From: Halobacillus naozhouensis | GTDB taxonomy: Bacteria; Bacillota; Bacilli; Bacillales; Halobacillaceae | Reading direction: 5' to 3' | Length of the DNA: 64,000 bases | Assembly: GCF_029714185.1 (NCBI RefSeq) | Contig: NZ_CP121671.1 | Location: 3,782,001 to 3,846,000 of the forward strand | Shown: positions 51,232 through 60,797 of the stretch, in pieces | Position numbering within the stretch: the first letter of the stretch is position 1 | Layout: every line of letters begins with the position of its first letter | Position numbers and translations under genes: made by a program | The notes under the pieces: generated by a model | Seen by the model: only the letters and a program-made list of their open reading frames with translations | Database searches by the model: none | Told to the model about the DNA's origin: nothing

Positions 51232-53382
51232 ATGATCGAACAGGCTAGAAAATATCTACAAGAATATTATGGATTCACATCATTTCGTCCAGGTCAGGAA
51301 GAAGCCATTCAGTGTGTATTGACCCAGCAAAACACATTGGCTGTAATGCCGACTGGTGGAGGGAAATCGCTGTGCTATCAAATTCCCGGTCTAACTTTAG
51401 AGGGAACGGCTATCATTATTTCACCACTCATATCGCTGATGAAGGACCAAGTCGACGCCCTAACTTCCTATGGGATTGGGGCTACTTATATAAACAGTTC
51501 CCTGTCTTTCGAAGAACAGCGAAGCCGAATCTCTGATATGGAGCAGGGACGCTATCAGTTCGTTTATGTGGCTCCGGAACGATTCGATTCCCAATCATTT
51601 CTTTCAACAATTAAGCGGATTAAACTGTCACTAATCGCCTTTGATGAGGCACATTGTATCTCACAATGGGGCCATGACTTCAGACCAAGCTATCGCTCAA
51701 TTGTTCAAACCCTTTATCAAATCCCAAACCTGCCTGTAATTATGGGATTAACTGCAACAGCTACACAAGAAGTTATACAGGATATTAAGCAATTAATACA
51801 GGTGGATGACGCCTCAGTCGTAAACACTGGTTTTGCCCGTAACAACTTGTCTTTCCGTTTGATTAAAGGACGTGAAAAGCGTGACTTTATTCTTGAATAC
51901 CTGGAACAGCGGCCGCATGATTCAGGTATCATTTATACTGCCACTCGAAAAGATGCCGATCATCTTCAAAATTTCCTGGCTAAAAAAGGTTTTTCTGTTG
52001 GAAAGTATCATGCGGGGATGACTGAGAACCAACGTAAGCAAGTGCAAAGTGATTTTGTTCAGGATGAGACAACTACAATTGTAGCCACCAATGCTTTTGG
52101 TATGGGGATCGACAAGTCAAACGTTCGCTACGTGATTCATTACTCAATGCCGATGAATATCGAATCCTATTACCAGGAAGCTGGGCGAGCCGGACGAGAT
52201 GGGGAGCCTGGTGATTGTGTATTACTATTTTCAGGTCAAGATATCCACCTGCAACGCTTTCTTATCGACCAGTCTATGATGGATGACGACAAGAAAAAGG
52301 ATGAATATCAGAAGCTGCAGTCTATGGTCAATTATTGCCATACACATGTGTGCCTTCAACAATATATATTAAATTACTTTGCTGACCCTCACCCACATGA
52401 GCCTTGCGGAAAATGTTCCAACTGTTTATACGAAGGCGAAGAACAGGACATGACTCGGGAAGCTCAAATGGTGCTCTCCTGTGTGAAGCGGATGGGAGAA
52501 CGATTCGGGGCAGGATTAACCGCCAAGGTCCTGCGCGGTTCTTCTGACCAAAAGGTGTTACAATTTAAGTTCCATAAGCTGTCCACGTACGGAATTTTAT
52601 CAAGATATACAGAGAAAGGACTTACACAGTTTATAAATTTTTTAACTGCTGAAGGTTTATTAAGTCCTGGCGACGGACGGTATCCAACCTTACAACTCAC
52701 TACAGATTCCGTTGCTGTTCTTAAAGGAGAAAGACCTGTAAAAATGTTAGTCGAAACCACAACTTCCGAGCAAGAAGTTAATTATGATGTAGAAAAGTTT
52801 GAAGCTCTGCGTATTCTGCGAAAAGAACTGGCAGATGAAGCCAACTTACCGCCGTATGTAATTTTTTCAGATGCTACGATTAAAGAATTGGCCATCTATC
52901 TTCCTAAAAATAAAAGAGAAATGCTGAAAATTAAGGGGATTGGAGAGCAAAAGTTCGAACAATACGGGGAACTATTTCTGGAGAAGATTATTCCCTGGGC
53001 TGAAGAAACAGATTCACGGCCTACACGCCGGCCCAACGAACATCTAAAGCCCTCCATGCGAAAAAAAGACCCAACCGATCCAAGGGCAAGCCATGAAATT
53101 ACGTTTGATATGTGGTCAGATGAAGAAAAAACCATTAATGACATTGCGGAAGAACGTGGAATGAGTACCCAAACCATAGAGAATCATCTATTCCGTTGCG
53201 CTGGAGAAGGCAAAACAATCAATTGGGAGCTTTGGTTCAATGATGAACAGGAAGAAAATGTACTTATGGCTTACAACAAAGTGGATGAGAAAAAGCTAAA
53301 ATCCCTGAAAGACATCCTGCCTGAAGAATACACATACCGCTTAATAAAAGCTGTCCTCGTTAAACATGGTTATATGAAATAG
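51232..53382 (+). CDS. recQ: ATP-dependent DNA helicase RecQ
   Basis: The 716 residues show the RecQ core: motif I MPTGGGKSLCYQIPG, DEAH box FDEAHCISQWGHDF and motif VI YYQEAGRAGRDGEPG. Then come the zinc-binding RQC region (CLQQYILNYF, CGKCSNC), an HRDC domain (about 520-590: FEALRILRKELADEANLPPY) and a C-terminal helix-turn-helix extension (TINDIAEERGMSTQTIENHL). It unwinds 3' to 5' and acts in recombination repair. Length and C-terminal tail fit Bacillus RecQ-type enzymes. Confidence 0.94.
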   Translation: MIEQARKYLQEYYGFTSFRPGQEEAIQCVLTQQNTLAVMPTGGGKSLCYQIPGLTLEGTAIIISPLISLMKDQVDALTSYGIGATYINSSLSFEEQRSRISDMEQGRYQFVYVAPERFDSQSFLSTIKRIKLSLIAFDEAHCISQWGHDFRPSYRSIVQTLYQIPNLPVIMGLTATATQEVIQDIKQLIQVDDASVVNTGFARNNLSFRLIKGREKRDFILEYLEQRPHDSGIIYTATRKDADHLQNFLAKKGFSVGKYHAGMTENQRKQVQSDFVQDETTTIVATNAFGMGIDKSNVRYVIHYSMPMNIESYYQEAGRAGRDGEPGDCVLLFSGQDIHLQRFLIDQSMMDDDKKKDEYQKLQSMVNYCHTHVCLQQYILNYFADPHPHEPCGKCSNCLYEGEEQDMTREAQMVLSCVKRMGERFGAGLTAKVLRGSSDQKVLQFKFHKLSTYGILSRYTEKGLTQFINFLTAEGLLSPGDGRYPTLQLTTDSVAVLKGERPVKMLVETTTSEQEVNYDVEKFEALRILRKELADEANLPPYVIFSDATIKELAIYLPKNKREMLKIKGIGEQKFEQYGELFLEKIIPWAEETDSRPTRRPNEHLKPSMRKKDPTDPRASHEITFDMWSDEEKTINDIAEERGMSTQTIENHLFRCAGEGKTINWELWFNDEQEENVLMAYNKVDEKKLKSLKDILPEEYTYRLIKAVLVKHGYMK

Positions 53383-53388
53383 TAAAAA

Positions 53389-53417
53389 GGAACTGTCTAT
53401 TACGACAGTTCTTTTGT
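53389..53417 (+). terminator. Terminator of recQ
   Basis: GAACTGTC/GACAGTTC stem followed by TTTTGTT, 7 bases after the recQ stop. The kynU ribosome site follows about 30 bases later. Confidence 0.78.
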
Positions 53418-53460
53418 TATGGTAGTAGAAAGAGTTTTTATAAGAAAGGTGGAATTAATT

Positions 53461-54735
53461 ATGAAAGGGCTTACCAAGGATTTGGCTGCTAAACTAGACG
53501 AACATGATCCGTTACAATCATTTAAGACAGAATTTTATTTACCAAAGAATACTTATTATATGGATGGTAATTCACTCGGTCTCCTTTCAAAACGAGCTGA
53601 ACAAGCTTTACTGACCTCTCTTCAGGACTGGAAACAGTTAGGTATAAATGGGTGGACAGATGGAAAAGAGCCCTGGTTTTACATGTCTGAAAAACTCGGA
53701 GCAATGACAGCTCCATTGCTTGGGGCTAAATCTGAGGAAGTCATTAATACAGGTTCCATCACGACAAACATCCATCAATTACTGGCAACGTTTTATCAAC
53801 CCTCAGGAAAGAAGACAAAAATTCTGGCGGATGAACTGAACTTTCCTTCTGACATTTATGCGTTAAAAAGTCAGCTTGAGCTTCATGGATATGATCCAGA
53901 GGAACATTTAGTTCAGGTAGAAAGCCTAGATGGACGAACATTATCTGAAGATACGATTATCAACGCTATGACAGAGGAAGTTGCTTTAATTCTTCTTCCA
54001 TCAGTTCTTTATCGAAGCGGCCAGCTGCTCGACATGCCTGCGATTACGAAAGCGGCTCATGAGCGTGGAATCATGGTTGGGTTTGATTTGGCCCACTCAA
54101 TTGGCGCTCTCCCCCATCAACTTCATGACTGGGGAATTGACTTTGCTGTTTGGTGTACATATAAATATTTAAACAGCGGACCTGGAGGAGTTGGCGGCCT
54201 GTTTGTGCATGAGAAACACCTTGGGAGGAAGCCAGGGTTAGCCGGCTGGTTTAGTTCCAATAAAAATAAACAATTTGATATGGACCATAGCCTTACACAG
54301 GCAGAGAGCGCAGGAGCTTTTCAAATAGGAACACCACATATTTTAAGCTCTGCTCCTCTAATAGGTTCACTGGAAATGTTCCAGGAAGCAGGAATAGAAC
54401 GGATCCGTGAAAAATCCCTACAACAAACTCGTTACTTGATTCATTTTGTTAAAGAAGAGCTAAGCGAATTCGGGTTTACGATTGCTAACCCTGAAGATGA
54501 TAACCGCAGAGGCGGCCATGTCAGCTTGATTCATGAAGAAGCAGCTAGTATTTGCAAAGCTTTAAAAGCTCAACAAATCATCCCTGATTTTAGGGCGCCC
54601 AATGTGATCCGTCTGGCACCCATCGCCCTTTACACTTCCTATTCAGACCTTTATCAAGTTATGATGATACTAAAGGAGATTGTACAAAGTGGGGAATATA
54701 AACAATTCAAAAATGAGCGCGACACTATTGCTTAG
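53461..54735 (+). CDS. kynU: Kynureninase
   Basis: The start is ATG 53461, behind GAAAGGTGG. The 424-residue PLP enzyme of the aspartate aminotransferase fold has the family motifs NSLGLLSKRAEQAL, INTGSITTNIHQLLATFY, VGFDLAHSIGALPHQL, the PLP lysine in WCTYKYLNSGPGG and the C-terminal RAPNVIRLAPIALYTSY. It cleaves kynurenine to anthranilate and alanine. It is followed after 12 bp by the formamidase gene, so the pair is one operon. No tryptophan 2,3-dioxygenase gene is in the window. Confidence 0.95.
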   Translation: MKGLTKDLAAKLDEHDPLQSFKTEFYLPKNTYYMDGNSLGLLSKRAEQALLTSLQDWKQLGINGWTDGKEPWFYMSEKLGAMTAPLLGAKSEEVINTGSITTNIHQLLATFYQPSGKKTKILADELNFPSDIYALKSQLELHGYDPEEHLVQVESLDGRTLSEDTIINAMTEEVALILLPSVLYRSGQLLDMPAITKAAHERGIMVGFDLAHSIGALPHQLHDWGIDFAVWCTYKYLNSGPGGVGGLFVHEKHLGRKPGLAGWFSSNKNKQFDMDHSLTQAESAGAFQIGTPHILSSAPLIGSLEMFQEAGIERIREKSLQQTRYLIHFVKEELSEFGFTIANPEDDNRRGGHVSLIHEEAASICKALKAQQIIPDFRAPNVIRLAPIALYTSYSDLYQVMMILKEIVQSGEYKQFKNERDTIA

Positions 54736-54747
54736 GGAGGAAATCTA

Positions 54748-55368
54748 ATGAAACTAATTGATATTTCGATGACACTCAATGATGCAACACCACCCTGGCC
54801 AGGCGATGAGCCTTTCCGCTACGAGCTAACTGCATCCATGGAGGAAACAGGAACTGTTAATGTTGGTACTCATAAGGGAAGCAATCATATCGGTACGCAT
54901 GTCGATGCCCCTTTCCATTATGATACTGATGGATTGAAAATGGCTGAAATCCCTGTCGAACGTTTTATGGGAGAGGCTCTTGTTCTTAATATGGAAGGGA
55001 AAAAGACGATAACGAGAAAGGATTTAGAAGCGTTTGAATTTGAAGGGGTCAGCAAATTGCTGTTCCGCTCAACCAGCTGGGAAGATCGAACTCAGTTTCC
55101 AGAAAGCTATACCTTTATTGGTGAAGATGTTGGTCCGTATTTGAAAGAACAGGGCATTGACTTAATAGGTGTTGACACTCCATCAGTTGATCCGGAGACA
55201 AGCAAAACTCTATCTGCACACCATTCCCTTTATAACAGCGACGTGCTTATTCTAGAAAGTATTGTACTTGATCATGTAGCTCCAGGGCGATATGAACTTA
55301 TGGCTTTCCCACTTAAAATGGACCAGGCTGATGGCAGTCCAGTCCGTGCAGTTTTGCGACAAATTTAA
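54748..55368 (+). CDS. kynB: Kynurenine formamidase
   Basis: ATG follows AGGGAGG, 12 bp after kynU. The 206-residue cyclase-family hydrolase has the divalent-metal motif NHIGTHVDAPFHYDTDG, GVDTPSVDPETSKTLSAHHS, and the end GRYELMAFPLKM. It hydrolyses N-formylkynurenine to kynurenine, the step just before kynureninase. Confidence 0.94.
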   Translation: MKLIDISMTLNDATPPWPGDEPFRYELTASMEETGTVNVGTHKGSNHIGTHVDAPFHYDTDGLKMAEIPVERFMGEALVLNMEGKKTITRKDLEAFEFEGVSKLLFRSTSWEDRTQFPESYTFIGEDVGPYLKEQGIDLIGVDTPSVDPETSKTLSAHHSLYNSDVLILESIVLDHVAPGRYELMAFPLKMDQADGSPVRAVLRQI

Positions 55369-55412
55369 CAAAAGAGCTCTTGCGCCGTTTAAAGCGCAAG
55401 AGCTCTTTTGTT
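55369..55412. terminator. Strong bidirectional terminator
   Basis: A 16-bp stem AAAAGAGCTCTTGCGC/GCGCAAGAGCTCTTTT separates the convergent kynB and BCCT genes. Confidence 0.9.
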
Positions 55413-56940
55413 ATTTCTTTATATTTTGTTCGATAGCCATTTTTTTGGCAACACGCGGCGCCAGCCAAATCATTGGCAATAATAACAGAGATACAGGTAC
55501 GGCTGTTACAACAATAAAGTTCTGCAACTGTGTAATACCACTGTCTCCCGTAATAAGAAGGATCGCGGCAATAGCTCCCATAATCACAGACCAGAATACA
55601 CGAAGCCACACTTTCGGATTCCCTTCACCCGTGACAGCCATCGCAATCGTATATGCCATCGAATCGCTGGTCGTTACGACAAACAAAATCGTTAGAAGTA
55701 AGAACAAAGGTGAAATAATGGCTGCCCATGGAAGTTGCTCGGTGATAGCAAACATTGCTGCGGGTTTGCCTGCCGCATTTAATGCATCAGAGACTGATCC
55801 CGGGTTTTGTAGTTCAAAAAATATACCCGATCCACCAAGAATCGTAAACCAGAAAGTAGAGATGACTGGTGCAAAAATAGAAATGGCTGCGATAATTTCA
55901 CGAATCGTACGACCTCGGGAGATACGGCTTACCAGAATGGCCATCATGGGACCATAGCCAATAAACCATCCCCAGAAGAATACGGTCCATAGCGATAACC
56001 AATCCGAGTCACCACGGAATGTACTCATTGGTATGAACTGATCTATATAGACCCCAAATGAGGAAATGAAATGATCAATGATGAATCCTCCTGGGCCAAA
56101 AATCACAATAAAAATCATCAGACCTAATGCAAGGCGAACATTAAAGCTGCTTAAAAACTGAATCCCTTTATATAAACCCGTTACAGCTGATAATGTCGAA
56201 ATTAGAACCACTGCAATGATAATTAAAACTTGTGTGCTAAATTCGTTAGGGATGCCAAATATTTCTTGAAGTCCATAACTTGCTTGCAATCCAAGAAAAC
56301 CGATTGGACCGATCGTACCCGCTGCTACAGCAATGATTGAAAAGGCATCGACAAGTGTTCCAAACCAATTGTTGCGGATCTTTTCACCAAAAATAGGATA
56401 AAGAAGCGTTCTTGGCTTCATTGGCATACCTTTGTGATAATGACCATACATCATCACAACTGCACTAATCGTTCCTAATATCGCCCAAGCTAAAAATCCC
56501 CAATGCATAAAGCTTTGCGCCAGTGCTGGATTTATAGCTGCTTTTGTTCCAGCCTCAATTCCTGATTGTGACAGATATGGAGGAACCGAAAGGAAATGAT
56601 AAAGAGGCTCTGCAGCGGCCCAAAACACACCCCCTCCAGCTAATAAAGTAGCCATAATAATCGATAACCACTTGTATAAACTTATTTCGGGTTTGTCGAT
56701 TCCACCCATCTTAATTTTTCCATATTTAGAAAATGCCAGCCAGATTCCAACAAAGAAAGTGGCTAGCATCAATAGCTGCCAGAATGCCCCAAAATAAGTA
56801 ACTGACCAGGCAAAGGTCGTACTGACAAATGATTCAATCCATGTAATATTAATAAGTGCTAAAATTACAAAGAGCAGTAAAGCACCACCACTGATTATAA
56901 AAACGGGCCAGTCTACTCTTCCAGTTTGTTTATGATTCAT
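55411..56940 (-). CDS. BCCT-family betaine/choline/carnitine transporter
   Basis: The start is ATG 56940, behind AAGGAGTTC. The 509-residue carrier has 12 helices and the BCCT signature region (WAILGTISAVVMMYGHYHKG, EPLYHFLSVPP, FWGWFIGYGPMMAILVSRIS, TTSDSMAYTIAMAVTGEG). It probably takes up glycine betaine or a related osmolyte with Na+. Substrate not fixed; the tryptophan box fits betaine carriers such as OpuD/BetL. Confidence 0.92.
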   Translation of the reverse strand: MNHKQTGRVDWPVFIISGGALLLFVILALINITWIESFVSTTFAWSVTYFGAFWQLLMLATFFVGIWLAFSKYGKIKMGGIDKPEISLYKWLSIIMATLLAGGGVFWAAAEPLYHFLSVPPYLSQSGIEAGTKAAINPALAQSFMHWGFLAWAILGTISAVVMMYGHYHKGMPMKPRTLLYPIFGEKIRNNWFGTLVDAFSIIAVAAGTIGPIGFLGLQASYGLQEIFGIPNEFSTQVLIIIAVVLISTLSAVTGLYKGIQFLSSFNVRLALGLMIFIVIFGPGGFIIDHFISSFGVYIDQFIPMSTFRGDSDWLSLWTVFFWGWFIGYGPMMAILVSRISRGRTIREIIAAISIFAPVISTFWFTILGGSGIFFELQNPGSVSDALNAAGKPAAMFAITEQLPWAAIISPLFLLLTILFVVTTSDSMAYTIAMAVTGEGNPKVWLRVFWSVIMGAIAAILLITGDSGITQLQNFIVVTAVPVSLLLLPMIWLAPRVAKKMAIEQNIKK

Positions 56941-57038
56941 ATAGAACTCCTTTATTCCATTAATCTTGATTTTTGCGCACAATGTCACACTCTACCACCT
57001 ATTATTGTATTATGTAAAGAAATATCCGCTTTCATCCA

Positions 57039-57078
57039 TAAAAAAGACTGCAGTTTTTTCTTCGCTGCAGTCTTTCTT
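57039..57078 (-). terminator. Terminator of the zinc-ribbon protein gene
   Basis: On the minus strand AAAGACTGCAGCGAAG folds with AAACTGCAGTCTTTTTT ahead of the BCCT promoter region. Confidence 0.8.
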
Positions 57079-57087
57079 CTAATCTTA

Positions 57088-57264
57088 TTATTCCTTCTCT
57101 TCATCTAAAACATGGTCTTTGTCACGATGGCGCTTTTGACAATCCTTACACATCGTCACTTTTGCTTCTTGTTTTGAGGTTAACAGCTTACCACAACTAC
57201 TGCATTTGCCAAACGTATTCGGGTTTGATTGAAATCCAGGAAGTTCACTTTCGATATCAACCAT
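57088..57264 (-). CDS. Small zinc-ribbon protein
   Basis: ATG 57264 follows AAAGGAGG. The 58 residues contain GKCSSCGKLLTSKQ and VTMCKDCQKRH, i.e. two CxxC pairs 18 residues apart, giving a single zinc ribbon. It ends in an acidic tail. It could be a regulator or a ribosome-associated factor, but nothing in the context tells. A longer in-frame start (57306) has no site. Confidence 0.7.
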   Translation of the reverse strand: MVDIESELPGFQSNPNTFGKCSSCGKLLTSKQEAKVTMCKDCQKRHRDKDHVLDEEKE

Positions 57265-57361
57265 GAAAAAGCCTCCTTTAATCTCTGTACATGTGTTATA
57301 CCCCACTCTTCATCTATTCAATCCTCTATTCTTAATGATATCAAACCTATGATAATTCATG

Positions 57362-57389
57362 AAAAAAGACGCTGATTTCAGCGTCTTTC
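57362..57389 (-). terminator. Terminator of the aminopeptidase gene
   Basis: AAAGACGCTGA/TCAGCGTCTTT stem then TTTT on the minus strand, about 27 bp after the stop. Confidence 0.85.
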
Positions 57390-57415
57390 CTCAGATAAGG
57401 GTAGTTCATACTGGT

Positions 57416-58663
57416 TTACTCAAAAGATAAAGCCCAGCTTCCTTTTCTCATCACCGGTTCGGTTGTTCCGTCTTCAAGAACACCGTCAATATCCAATTCA
57501 TCTGACCCCATCATGAAGTCGACATGACTTAAGCTATGGTTAACACCACTTTGGTCCAGTTCATCTTCACTCATATCAGAGCCCCCTTCCACGTTGTTAG
57601 GGTAGGCTTTTCCTAACGCTAAGTGGCAGGATGCATTTTCATCATACAGCGTATTATAGAAAATTAAACCTGATTGAGAAATCGGTGATTCATGCGGCAC
57701 AAGAGCCATTTCCCCAAGTCGGCTGGAACCTTCATCCGTATCCAGCAAGTGTTTTAACGTTTCTTCCCCTTCTTCCGCTTTATAATCCACTACTTTGCCA
57801 TCTTTAAAGGTTAGTGTGAAATTATCGATGACATTTCCACCATAATTAAGAGGTTTTGTACTGGAAACATGACCGTTTACTCCGTATTTATGCGGTGCAG
57901 TAAATACTTCTTCTGTTGGCATATTCGGATTAAAAGGTACTTTTCCTTCAACCGTTTGGGAGGCCCCGCCCTTCCAGATATGATTGTTTGGCAGCTCCAC
58001 CTCAAGATCCGTTCCAGGAGCTTTGTAAATAAGCTTACTGTATTTTTTCTTATTTAGGAATTGCTTCGCTTGGATCAATGTCTGGTTATGTTCTTCCCAG
58101 GCAGCCACAGGATCCTCCCTGTCCACTCTCACAATACTGAAAATTTGCTCCCATAATTTCTCAACAGCATTATCTTCAGACTCCTCCGGGAAGATCTTTT
58201 GCGCCCAAGCAGGGATAGGAATGCTGACGATTGACCATTGGATACGGTCATTCATTGTAAAATCTCTGAATTTCGTCATCGCTTCGGATCGAGCTTTAGT
58301 TGCAGCGGCTACCTTTCCAGCATCAATTCCTTTTAACAGGTCTGGATCTGTTGACCGGATGGACAGAATAGCCGCTCCCTTTTCGCCAAAATAACTAAAC
58401 ATGTCCTTTTGCCAGTCGGGAACTTCCTTTAGTGTTTCGACATCAGCATACTCATAACGAAGCCGTGTCAGCTCGTCATCTGCCCAAACGATATGCACAT
58501 CCTCAGCACCCATTTCATAGGCTTTCCTAGCTACAATCCGAGTAAATGGCGCACCTTCTACAGTCGAATTAATCATAAGTTTCTGATTTTCCTGCAGGTT
58601 TACACCTGTACGCAGGGCAAGCTCTGCATACTTTTCTAATTGTCCTTGACTTGGTAATAACAT
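57416..58663 (-). CDS. M29-family metallo-aminopeptidase
   Basis: The 415-residue protein fits aminopeptidase T/AmpS of family M29. The metal ligands lie in the C-terminal half: TEEVFTAPHKYGVNGHVSST, LGEMALVPHESPISQSG, NTLYDENASCHLALGKAY and the His/Asp pair NHSLSHVDFMMGSDEL. The N-terminal half is the mixed alpha/beta domain (GVNLQENQKLMINSTVEGAP). A cytoplasmic enzyme that removes N-terminal residues from peptides. Confidence 0.93.
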   Translation of the reverse strand: MLLPSQGQLEKYAELALRTGVNLQENQKLMINSTVEGAPFTRIVARKAYEMGAEDVHIVWADDELTRLRYEYADVETLKEVPDWQKDMFSYFGEKGAAILSIRSTDPDLLKGIDAGKVAAATKARSEAMTKFRDFTMNDRIQWSIVSIPIPAWAQKIFPEESEDNAVEKLWEQIFSIVRVDREDPVAAWEEHNQTLIQAKQFLNKKKYSKLIYKAPGTDLEVELPNNHIWKGGASQTVEGKVPFNPNMPTEEVFTAPHKYGVNGHVSSTKPLNYGGNVIDNFTLTFKDGKVVDYKAEEGEETLKHLLDTDEGSSRLGEMALVPHESPISQSGLIFYNTLYDENASCHLALGKAYPNNVEGGSDMSEDELDQSGVNHSLSHVDFMMGSDELDIDGVLEDGTTEPVMRKGSWALSFE

Positions 58664-58765
58664 CAGTTTTCCTCCCCTTGGTTGTTATGTATCCGTATAC
58701 ATTATTTCACAATTCGTATCTTCATACAAAAGAGAAGACCCAACTATAGGGGAACCTATAAAGGG

Positions 58766-60664
58766 TCATTCCTCCGCCTCTTCTACAATTAAGGATAGCT
58801 CTTCCCAACGATTCATCTTCGTCTCCAGCTTATCCTCTAAGTCTTGTTTAGTTTGAAATAGCTCCTCGACTTTGTTATAGTCACTTGCTGCTTCAGCAAT
58901 CTTTCTGTCAGTATCCTCGATCTCCTCTTCGATGGCTGTGATGTCATCTTCAATCGTCTCCCACTCTTGTTTCTCCCGGTAGGATAATTTACGCTTGCGA
59001 TTCGACCTTCGCGTTTGTTCTTGCTCTGAGGACTCACTTTTATCTTGTTTGGTTTCTTCTTTTTTCAAAAGCTGTCTTCGTTCAATAAGTTCTGAGTAAT
59101 TCCCATAGAAGGATTCAATAACCCCTTCCCCTTCAAATACCAACAGTTTATCAACGATCCGGTCTAAGAAATAACGATCGTGTGAAACGGTAATGACTAC
59201 CCCGGGGAATTGTTCCAAATAGCCTTCAAGAACACTCAACGTTTCAGTATCAAGATCATTTGTAGGCTCATCGAGAAACAGAACGTTAGGCTCGCTCATT
59301 AATACACGCAGTAGATAGAGTCTGCGCCGTTCCCCACCGGAAAGACGTTTAATATAGGTCCATTGCTGCGGTCTTGGAAAAAGGAACCGCTCAAGCATCT
59401 GTTCAGCTGTAATCTGTTCTCCGTCCGCCGTTGAAATCACTTCAGCGACTTCTTTTATATATTCAATCACCTTTACTGATTCATCCATCTCCTCATGATC
59501 CTGCGTATAATAGCCGATTTTAACTGTAGAACCAATTGTCAATTCCCCATGATCAGGTTTGACTCGCTTTGCCATAATATTTAATAAGGTTGTTTTTCCT
59601 GATCCATTCGGGCCAATAATACCGAGCCTCTCTTCGGGAACCACTAAATAATTGAAGTGATTAATGATTCGCTTTTCCGCGAAAGAATGGGAGATGTCTT
59701 TTAACTCGATCACCTGTTTTCCAAGCCGAGTCGAGCCAATGGCCATATCAACATCCTGTTTCTCCGTATTAAAACTTTGCTCTTGCATAGCTTCCACACG
59801 CTGTTTCCTGGCCTTCTGCTTCGTTGAACGGGCTTTAGCCCCTCGCTTTAACCAGGCAAGTTCTCTTCTTAACGTGTTTTGATGCTTTTGTTCTGCTTGA
59901 CGCTCTCTTTCTTCACGCTCTGCCTTTTTCTCAAGGAATGTTTGATAATTACCCTCGTAGGTGTACAATGTGCCATTGTCGAGCTCATAGATAAGATTCG
60001 TTACTCGATTTAAGAAATAACGGTCGTGGGTGACAACCATTAAAGAACCTTTATATTGAGACAGGTATTCCTCGAGCCATTCAATCGTCTGATTATCTAA
60101 ATGGTTCGTTGGTTCATCAAGCAGCAAAAGGTCAGCCGGCTGAATTAATGCCTTAGCCAAAGCTACTCTTTTACGCTGACCACCAGAAAGCTCCTGGATC
60201 GATTTATCAAAGTCAACAATCCCAAGCTTTGTCAAAATTGTTTTCGCCCTGGTATTGGCTTCCCATGCTCCTGTCTCATCCATACGCTGCTGAAAGGTTA
60301 ATAACTGATTCTGAACATGTTGATCTTCAGGGTTGTCTTGAAGGCGCTGCAAAACGCGCTCATATCCCCTAATCGTAACCATGATCTCAGAGTCACCGTA
60401 ATAGATTTGCTCTAACACTGTTTTGTCTACATCCAATTCTGGATCCTGAGGCAAATATTCCACCGTAAAATCTTTTGCATGATGTGTCGTCCCTGTATCA
60501 GCCGATTCTATCCCTGCGATCGACTTTAGCAGCGTAGATTTCCCTGTACCGTTGACACCAATTAAACCAATGCGCTGCTGGTTCGAAATGGTGAACGATA
60601 CATCGGCAAACAGCTGTTTATCTCCATAACTCTTACTTAATTGCTCAACAGATAAAATGCTCAT
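58766..60664 (-). CDS. ABC-F family ATPase, Uup-like
   Basis: The start is ATG 60664, behind AAAGGTGAG; GTG 60676 is less likely. The 632 residues have two ATPase halves: IGVNGTGKSTLLKS, LSGGQRKRVALA and LLLDEPTNHLD, then IGPNGSGKTTLLNI, LSGGERRRLYLL and LFLDEPTNDLD, joined by a charged linker. A C-terminal coiled coil follows (EWETIEDDITAIEEEIEDTD). No membrane segment. The coiled coil marks the Uup/YfmR-type branch, ribosome-acting factors that relieve stalling; resistance to antibiotics is not suggested. Confidence 0.9.
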   Translation of the reverse strand: MSILSVEQLSKSYGDKQLFADVSFTISNQQRIGLIGVNGTGKSTLLKSIAGIESADTGTTHHAKDFTVEYLPQDPELDVDKTVLEQIYYGDSEIMVTIRGYERVLQRLQDNPEDQHVQNQLLTFQQRMDETGAWEANTRAKTILTKLGIVDFDKSIQELSGGQRKRVALAKALIQPADLLLLDEPTNHLDNQTIEWLEEYLSQYKGSLMVVTHDRYFLNRVTNLIYELDNGTLYTYEGNYQTFLEKKAEREERERQAEQKHQNTLRRELAWLKRGAKARSTKQKARKQRVEAMQEQSFNTEKQDVDMAIGSTRLGKQVIELKDISHSFAEKRIINHFNYLVVPEERLGIIGPNGSGKTTLLNIMAKRVKPDHGELTIGSTVKIGYYTQDHEEMDESVKVIEYIKEVAEVISTADGEQITAEQMLERFLFPRPQQWTYIKRLSGGERRRLYLLRVLMSEPNVLFLDEPTNDLDTETLSVLEGYLEQFPGVVITVSHDRYFLDRIVDKLLVFEGEGVIESFYGNYSELIERRQLLKKEETKQDKSESSEQEQTRRSNRKRKLSYREKQEWETIEDDITAIEEEIEDTDRKIAEAASDYNKVEELFQTKQDLEDKLETKMNRWEELSLIVEEAEE

Positions 60665-60741
60665 TATTCCGCTCACCTTTCATTCACAAACTATTTTCCA
60701 TTTTATCATACAAGAAAGATGGAAGCGCCTAATACCAATTG

Positions 60742-60778
60742 AAAAAGCCCCAAGTACGTTTCAAAAGTACTTGGGGCT
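60742..60778 (-). terminator. Terminator of the alanine symporter gene
   Basis: GCCCCAAGTAC/GTACTTGGGGC, an 11-bp perfect stem, then TTTTTC on the minus strand, 20 bp after the symporter stop. Confidence 0.88.
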
Positions 60779-60797
60779 CGATCGATCCATAAAAAGC

